From contig CAMGYJ010000008.1 in the NCBI GenBank assembly GCA_946122785.1, positions 17,571,475-17,635,474 of the forward strand: a DNA stretch of 64,000 bases, read 5' to 3'. Under the pieces are notes generated by a model. It saw only the letters and a list, made by a program, of their open reading frames with translations, searched no databases and was not told the origin of the DNA. The stretch's first letter is position 1; each line of letters opens with the position of its first letter. This stretch comes from Linum tenue. Lineage: Eukaryota > Streptophyta > Magnoliopsida > Malpighiales > Linaceae. The position numbers and the translations under genes were made by a program. Positions 11,967 to 22,302 of the stretch are shown piece after piece.

Positions 11967-12139
11967 AGGTCGCCCAAACCGTGGTTTGATCCCGGTTAAC
12001 GGTTTTCAGCAGTTAATTTTAACGGAGGGGCATATTTGATGATGGATTTATACTACAGGGGTATGTTTGATAATAAAAATAGTACAGGGGCATGTTTGAT
12101 AAAAGTGCATAGTATAGGGGCACATTATACCTATAACCC
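11967..12139 (-). repeat. Right terminal inverted repeat of MULE-1
   Basis: 173 bp; pairs with 7508-7680 and is followed directly by AAATTTGAA. Confidence 0.95.
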
Positions 12140-12148
12140 AAATTTGAA

Positions 12149-12640
12149 GAGCTAAGATGGTGTGTTTCGTTTGACCGCGTTGACTAATGGTGGATATCTA
12201 CATATATAAGGTGAAATGAGAATTTTCTTCTTCTCTATTTTGTTTTTTTTTTTTGTGGCCAGAGGAAAGAATCAATACGATGATGAATTAGACTAGATTG
12301 TATTTGTTGTCAATCTTTAATTAAATGCTAGGTATATGTTTGGTGGTTTCATATTTATATTTTATTTAAAATTACTTACATATTATAGGAGACTAGTCAT
12401 AAAAACACAACTTAAATAACATTGATTTGAATATTAAATAGTAAATTATATGTGTTGTTTAGTTTAGACAAAATAAACAACCAAAACTTCGATCTTTGTG
12501 ACAAATATATTTTTTATGAATAATAACAAATATAGTTAATTAGTCCATGAAATCAATTGAATCTAACAACATTATCAACTATGTTGACTAGTATCATGAA
12601 ATACGCTAATGTGGCGCTTTGTGGTGTTAACTTACCAGTT
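12149..12640. other. AT-rich intergenic DNA
   Basis: No gene or element recognised between the MULE-1 target duplication and the start of duplicated segment X. Confidence 0.4.
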
Positions 12641-13554
12641 TGGAATTTTTGACATTTTTATTATAATTAACTTAAACAAAAAAGAAATGCACAAAAAATA
12701 ATATTCATTAGGACAATATTAAGATGGGGAAATAAAATATCCTTCCTCTTTTCTCATTTTATTTTCGTCTTCTTCTACGCCTCCTATTATTGATTAACAT
12801 CCAAACCGTTGTCACCTCCCATCTCATAGCACATCAGAGTTCAATAAAAGATTTGACAAAACTCGACAGTTATCACTCGATCGAATATTGATGAAAGAGG
12901 AACAACCTACTCTATTCAAGGTGGAAGTTGCGCCGGCAAAACAAAAAAGCAAGTTGCACAAGCACCCTTCAATCTATATTACCATCTCACTGAATGATAT
13001 ATTCATAAGCACCCATCAATAAAATCTATGAATTTTCCTCATACTTTCACGAAGATTTAATTTCTTCTTTTTGCTATTACAAGGCTTTAGTAGAACAAAG
13101 TCATTTGTTTATATGGATCAATATAAATATGAACACCACATTATTTCTGATGATATTGGATATGAGAATTTTAGAAGAGCTGAAGGGGGATGCAGAGAAA
13201 GTCGAGGGAAGTAACGGAGAAATAGTAGTGACCAGACTCAATCTAAATATCAATCCCGCTATATAATTTGCAAATCATCAGATGATGGCTCAATTGGGGG
13301 GACGGAATGAAAGTTCCAATGCCAGTTCGATTAGGTGAATTTCAATTGAGTTTTATCAGAAAAGACAAAATGATTGCTTGATTGGGTGGAACAAATGGAA
13401 GTAGAAGGTGTGAATTAGAAGATAGGGTGGGGGTGTCGATTGAGAAGATGGGGTGACATCTTTGTCATGCGAATCAGAATAGATAAAAAAAACAAAATAG
13501 TTTTATAGAATTTTAGAATTTTTGTGCATTTTGATTTAGGCGCGATGCTGATGA
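12641..13554. repeat. Segment X, copy 1 (non-coding, duplicated at 59.6 kb)
   Basis: Closely matches 59609-61030 over its whole length apart from a MITE inserted in the second copy at 59883-60377. No gene recognised. Its right end is the 9-bp target TGCTGATGA (13546-13554) of MULE-B, repeated at 24794-24802; in the second copy the sequence runs on uninterrupted into GGATGTAGAGGGAGG, an empty site. Confidence 0.9.
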
Positions 13555-13803
13555 GGGGAATCACACAAATATTGTGTTCTTTTTAAAAATTACCACTAAT
13601 ATTGCGGATTTAAAAGTATTGACAAGAATATTGTGTTTTTGTGTCTAGATGGAGGCGGGGCCACCTAAGACTCAGGCGGGGCCACTATACTAAATTTTAA
13701 AACAAGTTCTAGGTGCTGTCGCCCAAGACTAAGGCGCTCCTGCCTTGAGCCCCTTTTATTTTAAATGCCCGACCTTATTTTCTTCTTCCTCCTCCTCCAC
13801 ACC

Positions 13804-14297
13804 TAGGCCTGTCAATTTGGTTTGGTTTGGTTTGGTTAACCAAACCATTAAGTATGAAAAACCAAAAACCAAAAACCAAATCCCAAAAACCAAAATCAAA
13901 ACCATTAAGGTTCTTATTGGTTTTTTGCAACCAAAAACCAATAAGGGCCTTAATGGTTTGGTTTTGGTTTGGATAACCAAAAAACCAACATGTACTCATA
14001 CACTCATATTTATTCCTATTTCCCTCCTTTTTATTGAATAAACGTCATAATAATGGTAAATGACCATTACAAATTATTGGTTGGCATGCGTGTCAAAAGA
14101 AACAAAAAAAAAAATTTGTTGATAAATCATTTTATTCTTATTGGTTTCTTAATGGTTTCTATTGGTTTTTCGGTTTTAACCAAACCAAAACCATTAAGTT
14201 GCTTATTGGTTTAAAACCAAAAAACTGAAACCATTAGCTTTCCAATTGGTTTGGTTTTGGTTAAAACCAAAAAACCAAAACCAAATGGACAGCCCTA
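13804..14297. mobile_element. hAT MITE nested in MULE-B
   Basis: A 494-bp non-coding element with ends TAGGCCTGTCAATTTGG and, inverted, TAGGGCTGTCCATTTGG. The exact 8-bp target duplication TCCACACC is at 13796-13803 and 14298-14305. The interior is almost entirely built of TTTGGTT and AACCAAA words in both orientations, so it could form a long imperfect hairpin. It lies just upstream of the PMD reading frame of MULE-B. Confidence 0.92.
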
Positions 14298-14483
14298 TCC
14301 ACACCACACAACCACCCCCCAAAACCCCACCCTCTGCCGAACCAGAACCGCCGTCGCAGCCCCCAAAATCACCGACGCCGAAGACACAGGCGCCGCCGGC
14401 CCAGAGAAAAGCGAGGCCGCCACTAAGCAAAGCGCCCTCGCTGCAGAGCCAGGCGCAGCCGACAGAAGCGCCACCGCCCGGAG

Positions 14484-15303
14484 ATGTCGTCCGACGAAGA
14501 CGAACCAGTCGCCGGCAGAGGCAGGGGGAGAGGCCGGCGAGGTAGTGGTGGAGTCGGCGGCCGTTTACGCGGTGAGACTCTCGCCGGCGGCGACCGGAAT
14601 CTCGCCGGCGGCTAGGTTTTTTTTTTAAATGTTTAGTATTTTTTTAATTAATGTTTTGTTACTTTGTTTTTGCAGTTCCTAGACTTATGGACCCTTATTC
14701 GATGAGATTACCGTCGGCTACAATTGATCCAAGCCCGGTCGATCCGGCACTTCTTTGGGGACATGACCAACATCGTATCGACTCTGTTTGGACAAATGAG
14801 GTAAGCATTTGATAATTATTTATGTAAAGTTAATTAGCTAATTAGATTAGATTATTTTAGTTGGTGAACTGAACTGTACTGAAATTAGAATAGGATTACG
14901 TATCAAATTTGTTGAAATTAGTATAATTTGAGATTAGATTAGATAGATTAGAATTTATTATTAGGTGAAATTAGAATTATTAAGAATGAAAATGAATTAA
15001 TATAAGTTTTGTGCACTATAGGCTGATGATCGATCTTACCATGTTCGAGGTACGACCATTTTAGTGACGTACCATGAGCTTTATCGGCCATATCTCGAAG
15101 TGGCATGCTTGTTAAGTGTCGTGCCCCTAGTCCCTATGAACCCCGATGCGAGTTTGATTACTGCGCTCGTAGAGCGGTGGTGACCCGAGACGTCGACCTT
15201 CCATCTACCGTTTGGTGAGATCACGATCACGTTAGAGGACGTTGTTACACTGTCCGGTCTGGCGATCGACGGTGATGCCGTCGTAGTTGATATACCGGAT
15301 GAG
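14484..15303 (+). pseudogene. Plant mobile domain (PMD) gene fragment of MULE-B
   Basis: Three exons survive: 14484-14571 (MSSDEDEPVAGRGRGRGRRG), 14676-14800 (PRLMDPYSMRLPSATIDPSP) and 15022-15303 (SYHVRGTTILVTYHELYRPY, LITALVERW, LSGLAIDGDAVVVDIPDE). They match, with the same splice sites, the minus-strand PMD gene of MULE-C. Exon 3 has an in-frame TGA at 15181 where MULE-C has CGA, and is cut off at 15303 by a deletion joining it to the transposase tail. PMD proteins (MAIN/MAIL type) occur as host genes and inside Mutator and Ty3 elements. This copy cannot make a full protein. Confidence 0.85.
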
Positions 15304-15715
15304 GTGTGATGCATTATGTCCCGCTTGGTTACAGTTGCTACACACTTGGTGTGATGCACCCTCTCTTGGCCAATCCATCTCGTTGTGAATCCTTGTAACT
15401 CGTGGCCTCCCCCGGCTTCCTAATCTTGTGCACATTAGGATGGAGAGTAGGACCATTATGCTTCTTCCAACCCTTAGGTTCACCAAGAGGTGCGAAACTT
15501 GTCCCATAACAAGCCAGCACTGTTTCCAGCTTGTAGACATCGTTTACAAACCTATACGCATTAGCCCCCATTCGGTTGCAAGCTGCAATGGCATGAGAGC
15601 AAGGAATTTTATTTCCTTGAAATTTACCACAGGTGCAAAATCCCTCCCGGTTTTGGTCGTCAAAGTGCACTGTGAGTGTGTTCGACCCCGTCATGTTGAA
15701 ATTGTTTGGGGGAGT

Positions 15716-15720
15716 CTGAA
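15716..15720. repeat. 5-bp direct repeat left of the LTR retrotransposon
   Basis: CTGAA here recurs at 22298-22302. MULE-C has the uninterrupted sequence (one CTGAA), so this is the insertion site. Confidence 0.85.
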
Positions 15721-17068
15721 TGATAGACCGTTATTTACACATGTTTTTACCCTCGTTCTTACACCGTTTGAGGTGTTGATTCTCGTGTTTTAGGCCGATT
15801 TCACACTAGGTTGTGCTTGTTTGTGATATTTCAGGTCCTAGTACGTGAATGAAGGCTTGGGAGCGAGTCTGGGGTCGATTGGACGAAGATCGGACGAATG
15901 GCGAGGTTTTTGGGGAGCTGCACGGGCAGACCAGGGAGTCGCACGGCCGTGCAAAGTGCAACTCTGGCCGTGCGGTTTTTGCCGAGGCCGAGCACGGGCT
16001 GGATAGAAACCCTACACGGCCGTGCACCCTGGCTGTGTGAGAAGCCTAAGGTCGAACTAAACCATACGCCGCGTTTTGAGCCGCACGGCCAAAGTGGTGC
16101 TCTGCACGGCCGTGCGGCCTGGCCGTGCGAGTCGGGAAATCCTGGTTTTAGAGCCTATTCCGAGCTAAAAGTGGGGGAGTCGTGTTTTGAGAGCAAAAAC
16201 AGAGCCCTAGAGAGAGAAAGTACGAAGAACACATCCTAGAAGCTGTCTTAGAGCTGGATTTCATCGAATCGAGCTTGGAGATCGTCATAGGAGTGGAAAT
16301 CATCGTCCCGGAGCAGATTATCCTCATCGTTATGAGTATGACTAATCCGATTCTTGTTTTCTCTTCTCTCTCTATGGAGTAGAACCCTTCTCTCACTTGG
16401 GTATGAAGAACCCTAGTTCCTTGTGTTAGGGATTTGATTGTAATGACTTGGGATGATATTACTGTTTGATTTTAATCGAATGACGCATGTTATTTGAATT
16501 GATTGGAGTCTGATCAGCTTTTCTCAATTTCTGCTGCAACCTGAGATAGATAGAATCTGATTAGGTTGTTAGAGCCTCTTCATTCGATAGTAGGAGATTG
16601 GCTATACGAGAGTTAGCCAGTTTACTGCTTTGTACTGGTGTTCTCGGCGCCAGTAGTGGAGTTCTGTGTTCATAGCCTCAGCTTTCTATCCCGGTGAAGA
16701 CTAGTCGTCTGCCGGGTAGTTAGACTGAGAGGGCTTGGTCAGCTTAAGAGATTCCAAGCTACTGTCGGATCTTCCGCAGTCTAATCAACAGTAAATCAAC
16801 CCAGGGAATTGCAATTGAACCTAACTAAGGGGCTAGGGGGACTCAATCCCGAGTGACTCTTGCCTGCTTTAGAAAACCGAACAATTTACTGCTTTCTTGT
16901 TGCTTTTACTTTTCACAACAATCACTTGAACTAGTTTGCTAGATGATAGAGAATCACGGAGTAAGCAGTAGATCTAGACCCCGGGTTGATAATTAAACTT
17001 GCCTGTTACTGCATTCCCGGACTGCGATTTCACTTGGTCGCAGTTTGGTGTTGTGTTTTGGCGTGTCA
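15721..17068 (+). repeat. 5' LTR (1348 bp)
   Basis: Begins TGATAGACCG, ends GCGTGTCA, thus TG...CA, followed by AGTTT and the primer binding site. Between 15920 and 16130 it contains several copies of the palindrome CACGGCCGTG or its halves. Confidence 0.8.
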
Positions 17069-17074
17069 AGTTTT

Positions 17075-17092
17075 TGGCGCCGTTGCCGGGGA
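17075..17092 (+). other. Primer binding site
   Basis: TGGCGCCGTTGCCGGGGA follows the LTR. This is the tRNA-complementary primer site typical of Athila/Tat Ty3 elements (tRNA-Asp type, from memory). Confidence 0.8.
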
Positions 17093-17361
17093 CCCTCTAG
17101 ATTATTGGGGAAACGTGAGAATTTGTTACTCTAGCTTTTTCTTTATTGCATTTTTCTCTTCCACCTGTGTGCCTTCACGGGTTGTTTCTGCTGATTGTGT
17201 GCAGGTAGTGCATGACCCGTAGCCAGTCGGGAGATCTACTACCATTAGACTAGGAGCTTGAACGAACCTGCAGGAACTCAAAGCGGGCTCTAAAGGCGCG
17301 ACTGGCTGCGGAGGAGGCGCTAACACAGCTGCAGTTAGGAGAAGAAGAAGAAGAAGGAGAG

Positions 17362-19755
17362 ATGGGTGATCCGCAGAACCACGAGGTGATCAACCCAGAT
17401 GAGCAGACCATGGGATCCTACTGGACCGCTAGGGCTGCGGACATGAGGTCACCCATTCAACACCCTCATGTCCCTGCCAACAACTTTGAGGTGAGCACCT
17501 CATTGATCACCATGCTGCGCGGTTCAGTGGTGTTCCGTGGTAAGGAGGGAGAGTGCCCTCGATCACATCTCAGGCGATTCCACGAGCTCATCGATGGAAT
17601 CAAGATCAACGGGGTACCAGCAGATGCCATCCAGCTGAGGTACTTCCCATTCACTTTGGAGGGGCAGGCCAAGGAGTGGCTAGACACTCGACCTCCGGAC
17701 TCCATCACCACATTCGCCAACCTGGCGGACAAGTTCCTCACCCGCTACCATCCTCCATCCAAGACAGCTGATCTGCAGAAGCAGATTACACATTTTTCTC
17801 AGGATGAGGATGAGACCATTAGGGATGCTTGGGAGAGATATACCAGCCTCTTTCTCAGGTGTCCCAATCATGGTTTCAATGATGCATTCAAGATGGGCAC
17901 CTTCTATCACGCCCTCTTCCCGGAGGACAAGCAGCTGATCGATTCGGTTTGTGGCGGGAACATGCTGACCAAAACCCCGCCATAGCTGAATCAACTCTTT
18001 GAAGAGATGGCGGAGAATGGTTATGATTGGGGCACTGCCAAGAGGTCGAGGAGAGCACCCAGCCGAGGTGTCCATTCTGTGGGAGGCCATCCCTCTGATT
18101 TGGTGCAGGTAGTATCGAAGCTGGTCTCAGCTATCGATCGTTCCGGAATGATTCCAGGGACCGGGCAGCAGCAGGCGATGCTCTGCCATTGGTGCGAAAG
18201 CACCCATCACACGGTGGAAGACTGCCAGGCGATGAAGGAATCAACCACACCCCAGGAGCAGGTGAACTTCATCAACAATGTCAGGCGCAATGACCCCTAC
18301 AGCAACACGTACAATGAGGGGTGGCGCCAGCATCCTAACTTCTCCTGGGCCGGGCCAAATCCCAGACCACCAGCTCCCCAGGGACCACCAGGCTTCCAGA
18401 GGCCACCATATCAGCCCAGACAGGGGCAATTCCAGCAGCAACAACAGTCTCTTTATCAGCCCATGCAGGGGCATGCTGCTCAATCACAGCCGCGGCCTTT
18501 CCAGCAGCCAGGTGCAACACCTGCTGCCCCAGTGCAGAATGATCAGATGGCTGAACTGCGGGACTTGGTGGGTTCTCTCGCCAGTGCTAGTGCTCAGAAA
18601 TTCAACACTTTTGAGCAGTTCATGGAGAAGGCCTCGGGTAAATTCCTGGCTCTTGAAGCTGGTCAGAGGAACACACAGGCTGTTTTGCAGGATATCCAGA
18701 CCCAGCTGGGGAGCGTGGCCCAGGCAGTGGCTCAAAGGGCTCCTGGTACTCTACCCGGGCAGACCATCCCTCACCCGCACACCCCGGATGAGCGCTGCAA
18801 TGCCATCATGACCAGGAGTGGCAAGATGACTGTTGACCCCCCTGCTCGGGAACCGGAGAGAGAAAGCCCTGTTTCAGCGTCTCCAGCGGTTGAACAAGAA
18901 GTGGAGACGGAGGTTGAGGTGCCTGCACCTAAACCGCAACCAGTAGTGAAGGAGTATGTCCCTAAACTCCCTTTCCCTACTTGGTTGCACAAAGACAGGC
19001 TGGAGACAGAGTTCGAGAAATTCATGGCCATGCTTAAGAAGCTGAATGTCCAAGTGCCCTTCCTGGAGGCACTATCGCAAATGCCGAAGTATGCGAAGTT
19101 TCTGAAAGAGCTTCTCTCGAAGAAGCAAAAGCTGAGTGAGCTGGCCACTGTGGAGCTGAGCGAGGAGTGCTCGGCTATTCTGCAGAACAAGCTTCCGCAG
19201 AAGAAAAAGGACCCAGGTAGTTTTACTATCCCGTGCTCTATTGATAAATTGCATGTAGAGAAGTCCTTGGCGGATTTAGGTGCTAGTATCAATGTTATGC
19301 CATATCAACTGTTCAAGAAACTAGGCCTAGGCGAACCCCGTGCTACTAGGATGACCCTTCAATTAGCTGACAGATCTGTAGTGCATCCTCAGGGCATAGT
19401 GGAAGACCTTCTGGTTAAGGTTGGAAAATTCACATATCCTGTGGATTTTGTTATCCTGGACATCAATGAGGACACAGAAGTGCCTCTTATACTGGGAAGG
19501 CCTTTCCTGGCCACCGCCAAGGCTCTCATAGATGTGCATGATGGGACCTTAGTTTTGAGAGATGACGAGGAGCGAATAACGTTTTCAGTTGCTAACACTA
19601 TATCTGCTTCGTTACCTCTGCATGTTGTATCTCACCAGGAGCACGAGTCTGTCGTGTATCCTTCTGTGCTGCCTATTTTGCAGGACCCGCTTCCCACACC
19701 TTCGCCGCCACTCCTGACCACTCCATCACCAAAAATACAGATCAAGGAGGAGTGA
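17362..19755 (+). pseudogene. gag-protease of the LTR retrotransposon
   Basis: Encodes the capsid polyprotein that packages element RNA and an aspartic protease that would process it. The capsid region contains EGECPRSHLRRFHELIDGIK, QAKEWLDTRPPDSITTF and FHALFPEDKQ-like text; a zinc knuckle CHWCESTHHTVEDC lies near 18184; a Gln/Pro-rich spacer follows; the protease has ADLGASINVMPYQLFKKLGL and VPLILGRPFLATAKALIDVH. One in-frame TAG at 17983-17985 separates gag from the rest; both halves are in the same frame. The protease active site is DLGAS, as in Athila-like elements. The frame ends with TGA at 19753-19755, where pol would normally continue. Confidence 0.85.
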
Positions 19756-19992
19756 CGGCCGAAACTGCAGGCAGCTAAGCCCGCTCGAAAGAAAGCCGGA
19801 GACCACTACGAGCTGGTCCCGCCCCCACCTTGGCCATCCGAGTATTCACTCGCTTGCATCTTGCCGGATGGCCAAGTCGAGCTGGCAAATGCAGGTGGCC
19901 ACATTCGTCGCGTACATGGCCACCATTTGAAGCTGTACCTCAAGAGCGATGTGGATCCGCTCTTGAAGGCACCTGATCCTACACTTCCCTGA
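19756..19992 (+). pseudogene. Integrase C-terminal tail left after pol deletion
   Basis: Directly after the TGA, in the same frame, 78 codons read to a stop at 19990: PSEYSLACILPDGQVELA and HIRRVHGHHLKLYL. This resembles the last part of Ty3-type integrases (the G-H-x-L-K-x-Y-L end). About 3 kb of RT, RNase H and integrase core that should lie before it are absent. Confidence 0.6.
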
Positions 19993-20169
19993 GCATCCAT
20001 ACTGGCGTCCAGCTAAAAGACGGTAAAGAAGCGCTTGTGGGGAGGCAACCCCACCGAGGTTTGCATTTTCTTACTCTTTTTCCTTTGATTTTGTGTGTTT
20101 TTGAGTCTTGAGACGTTGATCCAGAGTCAAGTGTCGTTTTTGAGTGAAAACAGGTTGATTTTGGGGCTC

Positions 20170-20350
20170 CAGAATGTCGCACGGCCAGGTCCTCAAGTTG
20201 CACGGCCGGGCGGATATCCCCCCTGGCCGTGTGGCCGACACGGGCACAAGTTGTCTCGCACGGCCGTGCGGATATTCCCCCTTGGCCGTGCGAGCTCTCG
20301 GTAAATATTGCACGGCCAAATGTGCCAGGTGCACGGCCGCGCGAGCCTGC
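20170..20350 (+). repeat. Cluster of CACGGCCGTG-type palindromes
   Basis: At least eight occurrences of GCACGGCC or GGCCGTGC in 180 bp, also found in the 5' LTR at 15930-16130. The surrounding sequence is not otherwise an LTR copy. Confidence 0.75.
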
Positions 20351-22297
20351 CCGTGCTGACGGTGATGATGGTGCTGCTGGCGCTGCTGATGATGACGCGT
20401 TCATGAACGACATCGAACTCGACGATCTTGGCGACGAGTAGGCTGTACTCGTTGCCCGTCTCAGTGTGTTTTCTTTTTCGTTTTCGACTTTTGTGTGTTT
20501 TCTCCATGTGTGCGGAGCTTGGACTTAGTGTCGTTTGTTTTTGTTTTTGGTTTTTCCTTTGTGGTTTGATGTAGCCGTCTGGGCTAACACTTATCCCTAA
20601 CGCACAGTGTGCTAGTGTGGTTCTGGTGTTCGATTTGTGCAGCATTGTCCACTCTCCCGTTTGTTTCTCGCTGACTGGTCCACTTCCAGTCCCCCAGCAG
20701 TGTTCTTATCCGGTAACATCGTTCCCCTTATCTTTCCCTCTACTCCATTGAGGGCAATGTCGTGCTTAAGTGTGGGGGGGTGCTTTGTATCGGTTGGAAT
20801 ATTTATGATGGTGCTTGGAGCCTAGTCCGCTGTCCGAATCTTACGATTTGAGGGCTCCAAGTACTGCTGTTTGATCATATTGGCACTGTGTTTTGATGGA
20901 TGAATTGATTGGTTTTCGGATGAATGCATGACAACTTGTTTGCGACTAGGACAACCTATGATGAGGACTGAGATGTGCAGTAGAACGATGTAGGGGTTCA
21001 GTTTTTCGACTGTTTGCTTGCCAACTGTGACTTGATCTGACTTGATCTGATTACTTGTTCTTAACAGTCGTTTATGCATCTAGTTCAGGGTATCAGAATG
21101 TGAGATAGAGCATATAGGTAGCCATGTGAGATTTGAGCCTGCTCGTTTCTTTCTTGTGCGATAGATCCCTCTTTCATGATGTGTAGCATTCACGTTGTCA
21201 CTAGCTAAGATGATGGGGGCATAGGATTAGCCCACGCCCAAAACTGACTGTCCTGATGTGTCATATCCCCTAGTCAGCCCTTTTGAGCCGTGTGTTATCC
21301 TTTCTTTTGGTCTATAATGGAAAAAATTCACCCTTGTTGCATCTCTTAGAAGGTTCCACAGAGTGGTTTTTACATATTCTCTGCTGTTTCTGCTAAAGTC
21401 TATGTGAGTGTTGGAGGTAGTGCTTAAAAGTTGGGCAGATGTTTGAAATATGTGCAGAAGTGGTGGCTCTCTTAAGGAATGAAAAGAAAAATGAAAGAAA
21501 AACAAAGAAAAATTGAAAGCAAAAGAGAGCCACTACCAAAAATCTGAATAATGCCCATTAAGTAGTGTTTCTTAGCAGTCTGGCTTGGAAATGCTGATGT
21601 TTATGCCTCCTTCGCTCTTGTGCTCTTGAGATGTTGAGTAATGCAGAATAGCAGAAAGAAAATACCGGTTTGTTTGACTGTGATTGTGTGTTTGGAAAAT
21701 GTGGAACCTTTTGCTATGAATACTTCCACCACCTAAAAGGCATTTTCCCCATGTCCAAGACCCTAGCCAGTCATTTGAACCTGTGTCTAAGACCTCCTGA
21801 TTAGTTAGTGGTGACACCCTATATGTGAACTCTAGCATTTAGAGGCTGCCATCATGGTGAAGAGATGATAGGGATTGAGAGAAATAGCATGCGCATCTTT
21901 CGCATCAAATTGTCCTGACCCCACTGGTCGAGAGTGAGTGATTCATCTTCATTTTCTATATGCTCTGGTACCCCGGTGAGGACCTAGATTGCTCGGTCTC
22001 TATTCTGATGTCTTGAGTTGGATGCATGAGTTGACTGTTTTGAGTAAGTGGTTGAATCAAGTCTAGGTTGGCCAGTGAACAGAAGGGAGACTCTTCCTTT
22101 ACTCGATTTGCTGCACTCGAATGTCCTTTGTGGTGGTTGTCCAGGTTGTTATTGAGGTTGTGCATGTATTGATGTTTGAAAACCAGTGCGATTCACGTGT
22201 TCTGTGCCTTTATGACTTGTCTCCAATGTTGGTTGATTGAAATATGTAAGCTTACCTGGTGTCTGACTTGGTTTGCTTGGGGACAAGCAAACGGTTA
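20351..22297 (+). other. Long non-coding 3' region of the LTR retrotransposon
   Basis: No open frame of note. Contains TTAAGTGTGGGGGGG at about 20766-20780 and an A-rich AAAGAAAAA tract at 21480-21530, both common in Athila-type 3' regions. Ends at the CTGAA repeat. Confidence 0.65.
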
Positions 22298-22302
22298 CTG
22301 AA
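22298..22302. repeat. 5-bp direct repeat right of the LTR retrotransposon
   Basis: CTGAA, matching 15716-15720; MULE-B sequence resumes here. Confidence 0.85.

Larger units (their letters stand above)
7508..12139 (-). mobile_element. MULE-1: Mutator-like DNA transposon
   Basis: A 4632-bp element with 173-bp terminal inverted repeats (7508-7680 and 11967-12139) beginning GGGTTATAGGTATAAT, an exact 9-bp target duplication and a MuDR-type transposase gene on the minus strand. The TIRs differ at only a handful of positions, which points to recent insertion. Within the TIRs a unit like ATCAAACATGCCCCT recurs several times. Apart from one frame change in the transposase the element looks complete. 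Confidence 0.95.
15721..22297 (+). mobile_element. Athila/Tat-type LTR retrotransposon, gag-protease only, 3' LTR missing
   Basis: 6577 bp inserted in MULE-B. Layout: 5' LTR 15721-17068, primer binding site 17075-17092, gag-protease 17362-19755, a short integrase tail to about 19992, then 2.3 kb non-coding to 22297. No reverse transcriptase, RNase H or integrase core is present. No second copy of the LTR is found; the insert ends in CTTGGGGACAAGCAAACGG, a motif that normally lies just before the polypurine tract. It is therefore a non-autonomous and end-damaged copy. Confidence 0.85.

Noticed and set aside
14203..14628. Pro/Ala-rich open frames near 14.2-14.6 kb
   Set aside because: They run across a MITE end and the MULE-B leader; the real frame is the PMD start at 14484.
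20170..20350. Second LTR copy of the retrotransposon
   Set aside because: Only the CACGGCCGTG motif is shared with the 5' LTR; order and surrounding sequence differ.
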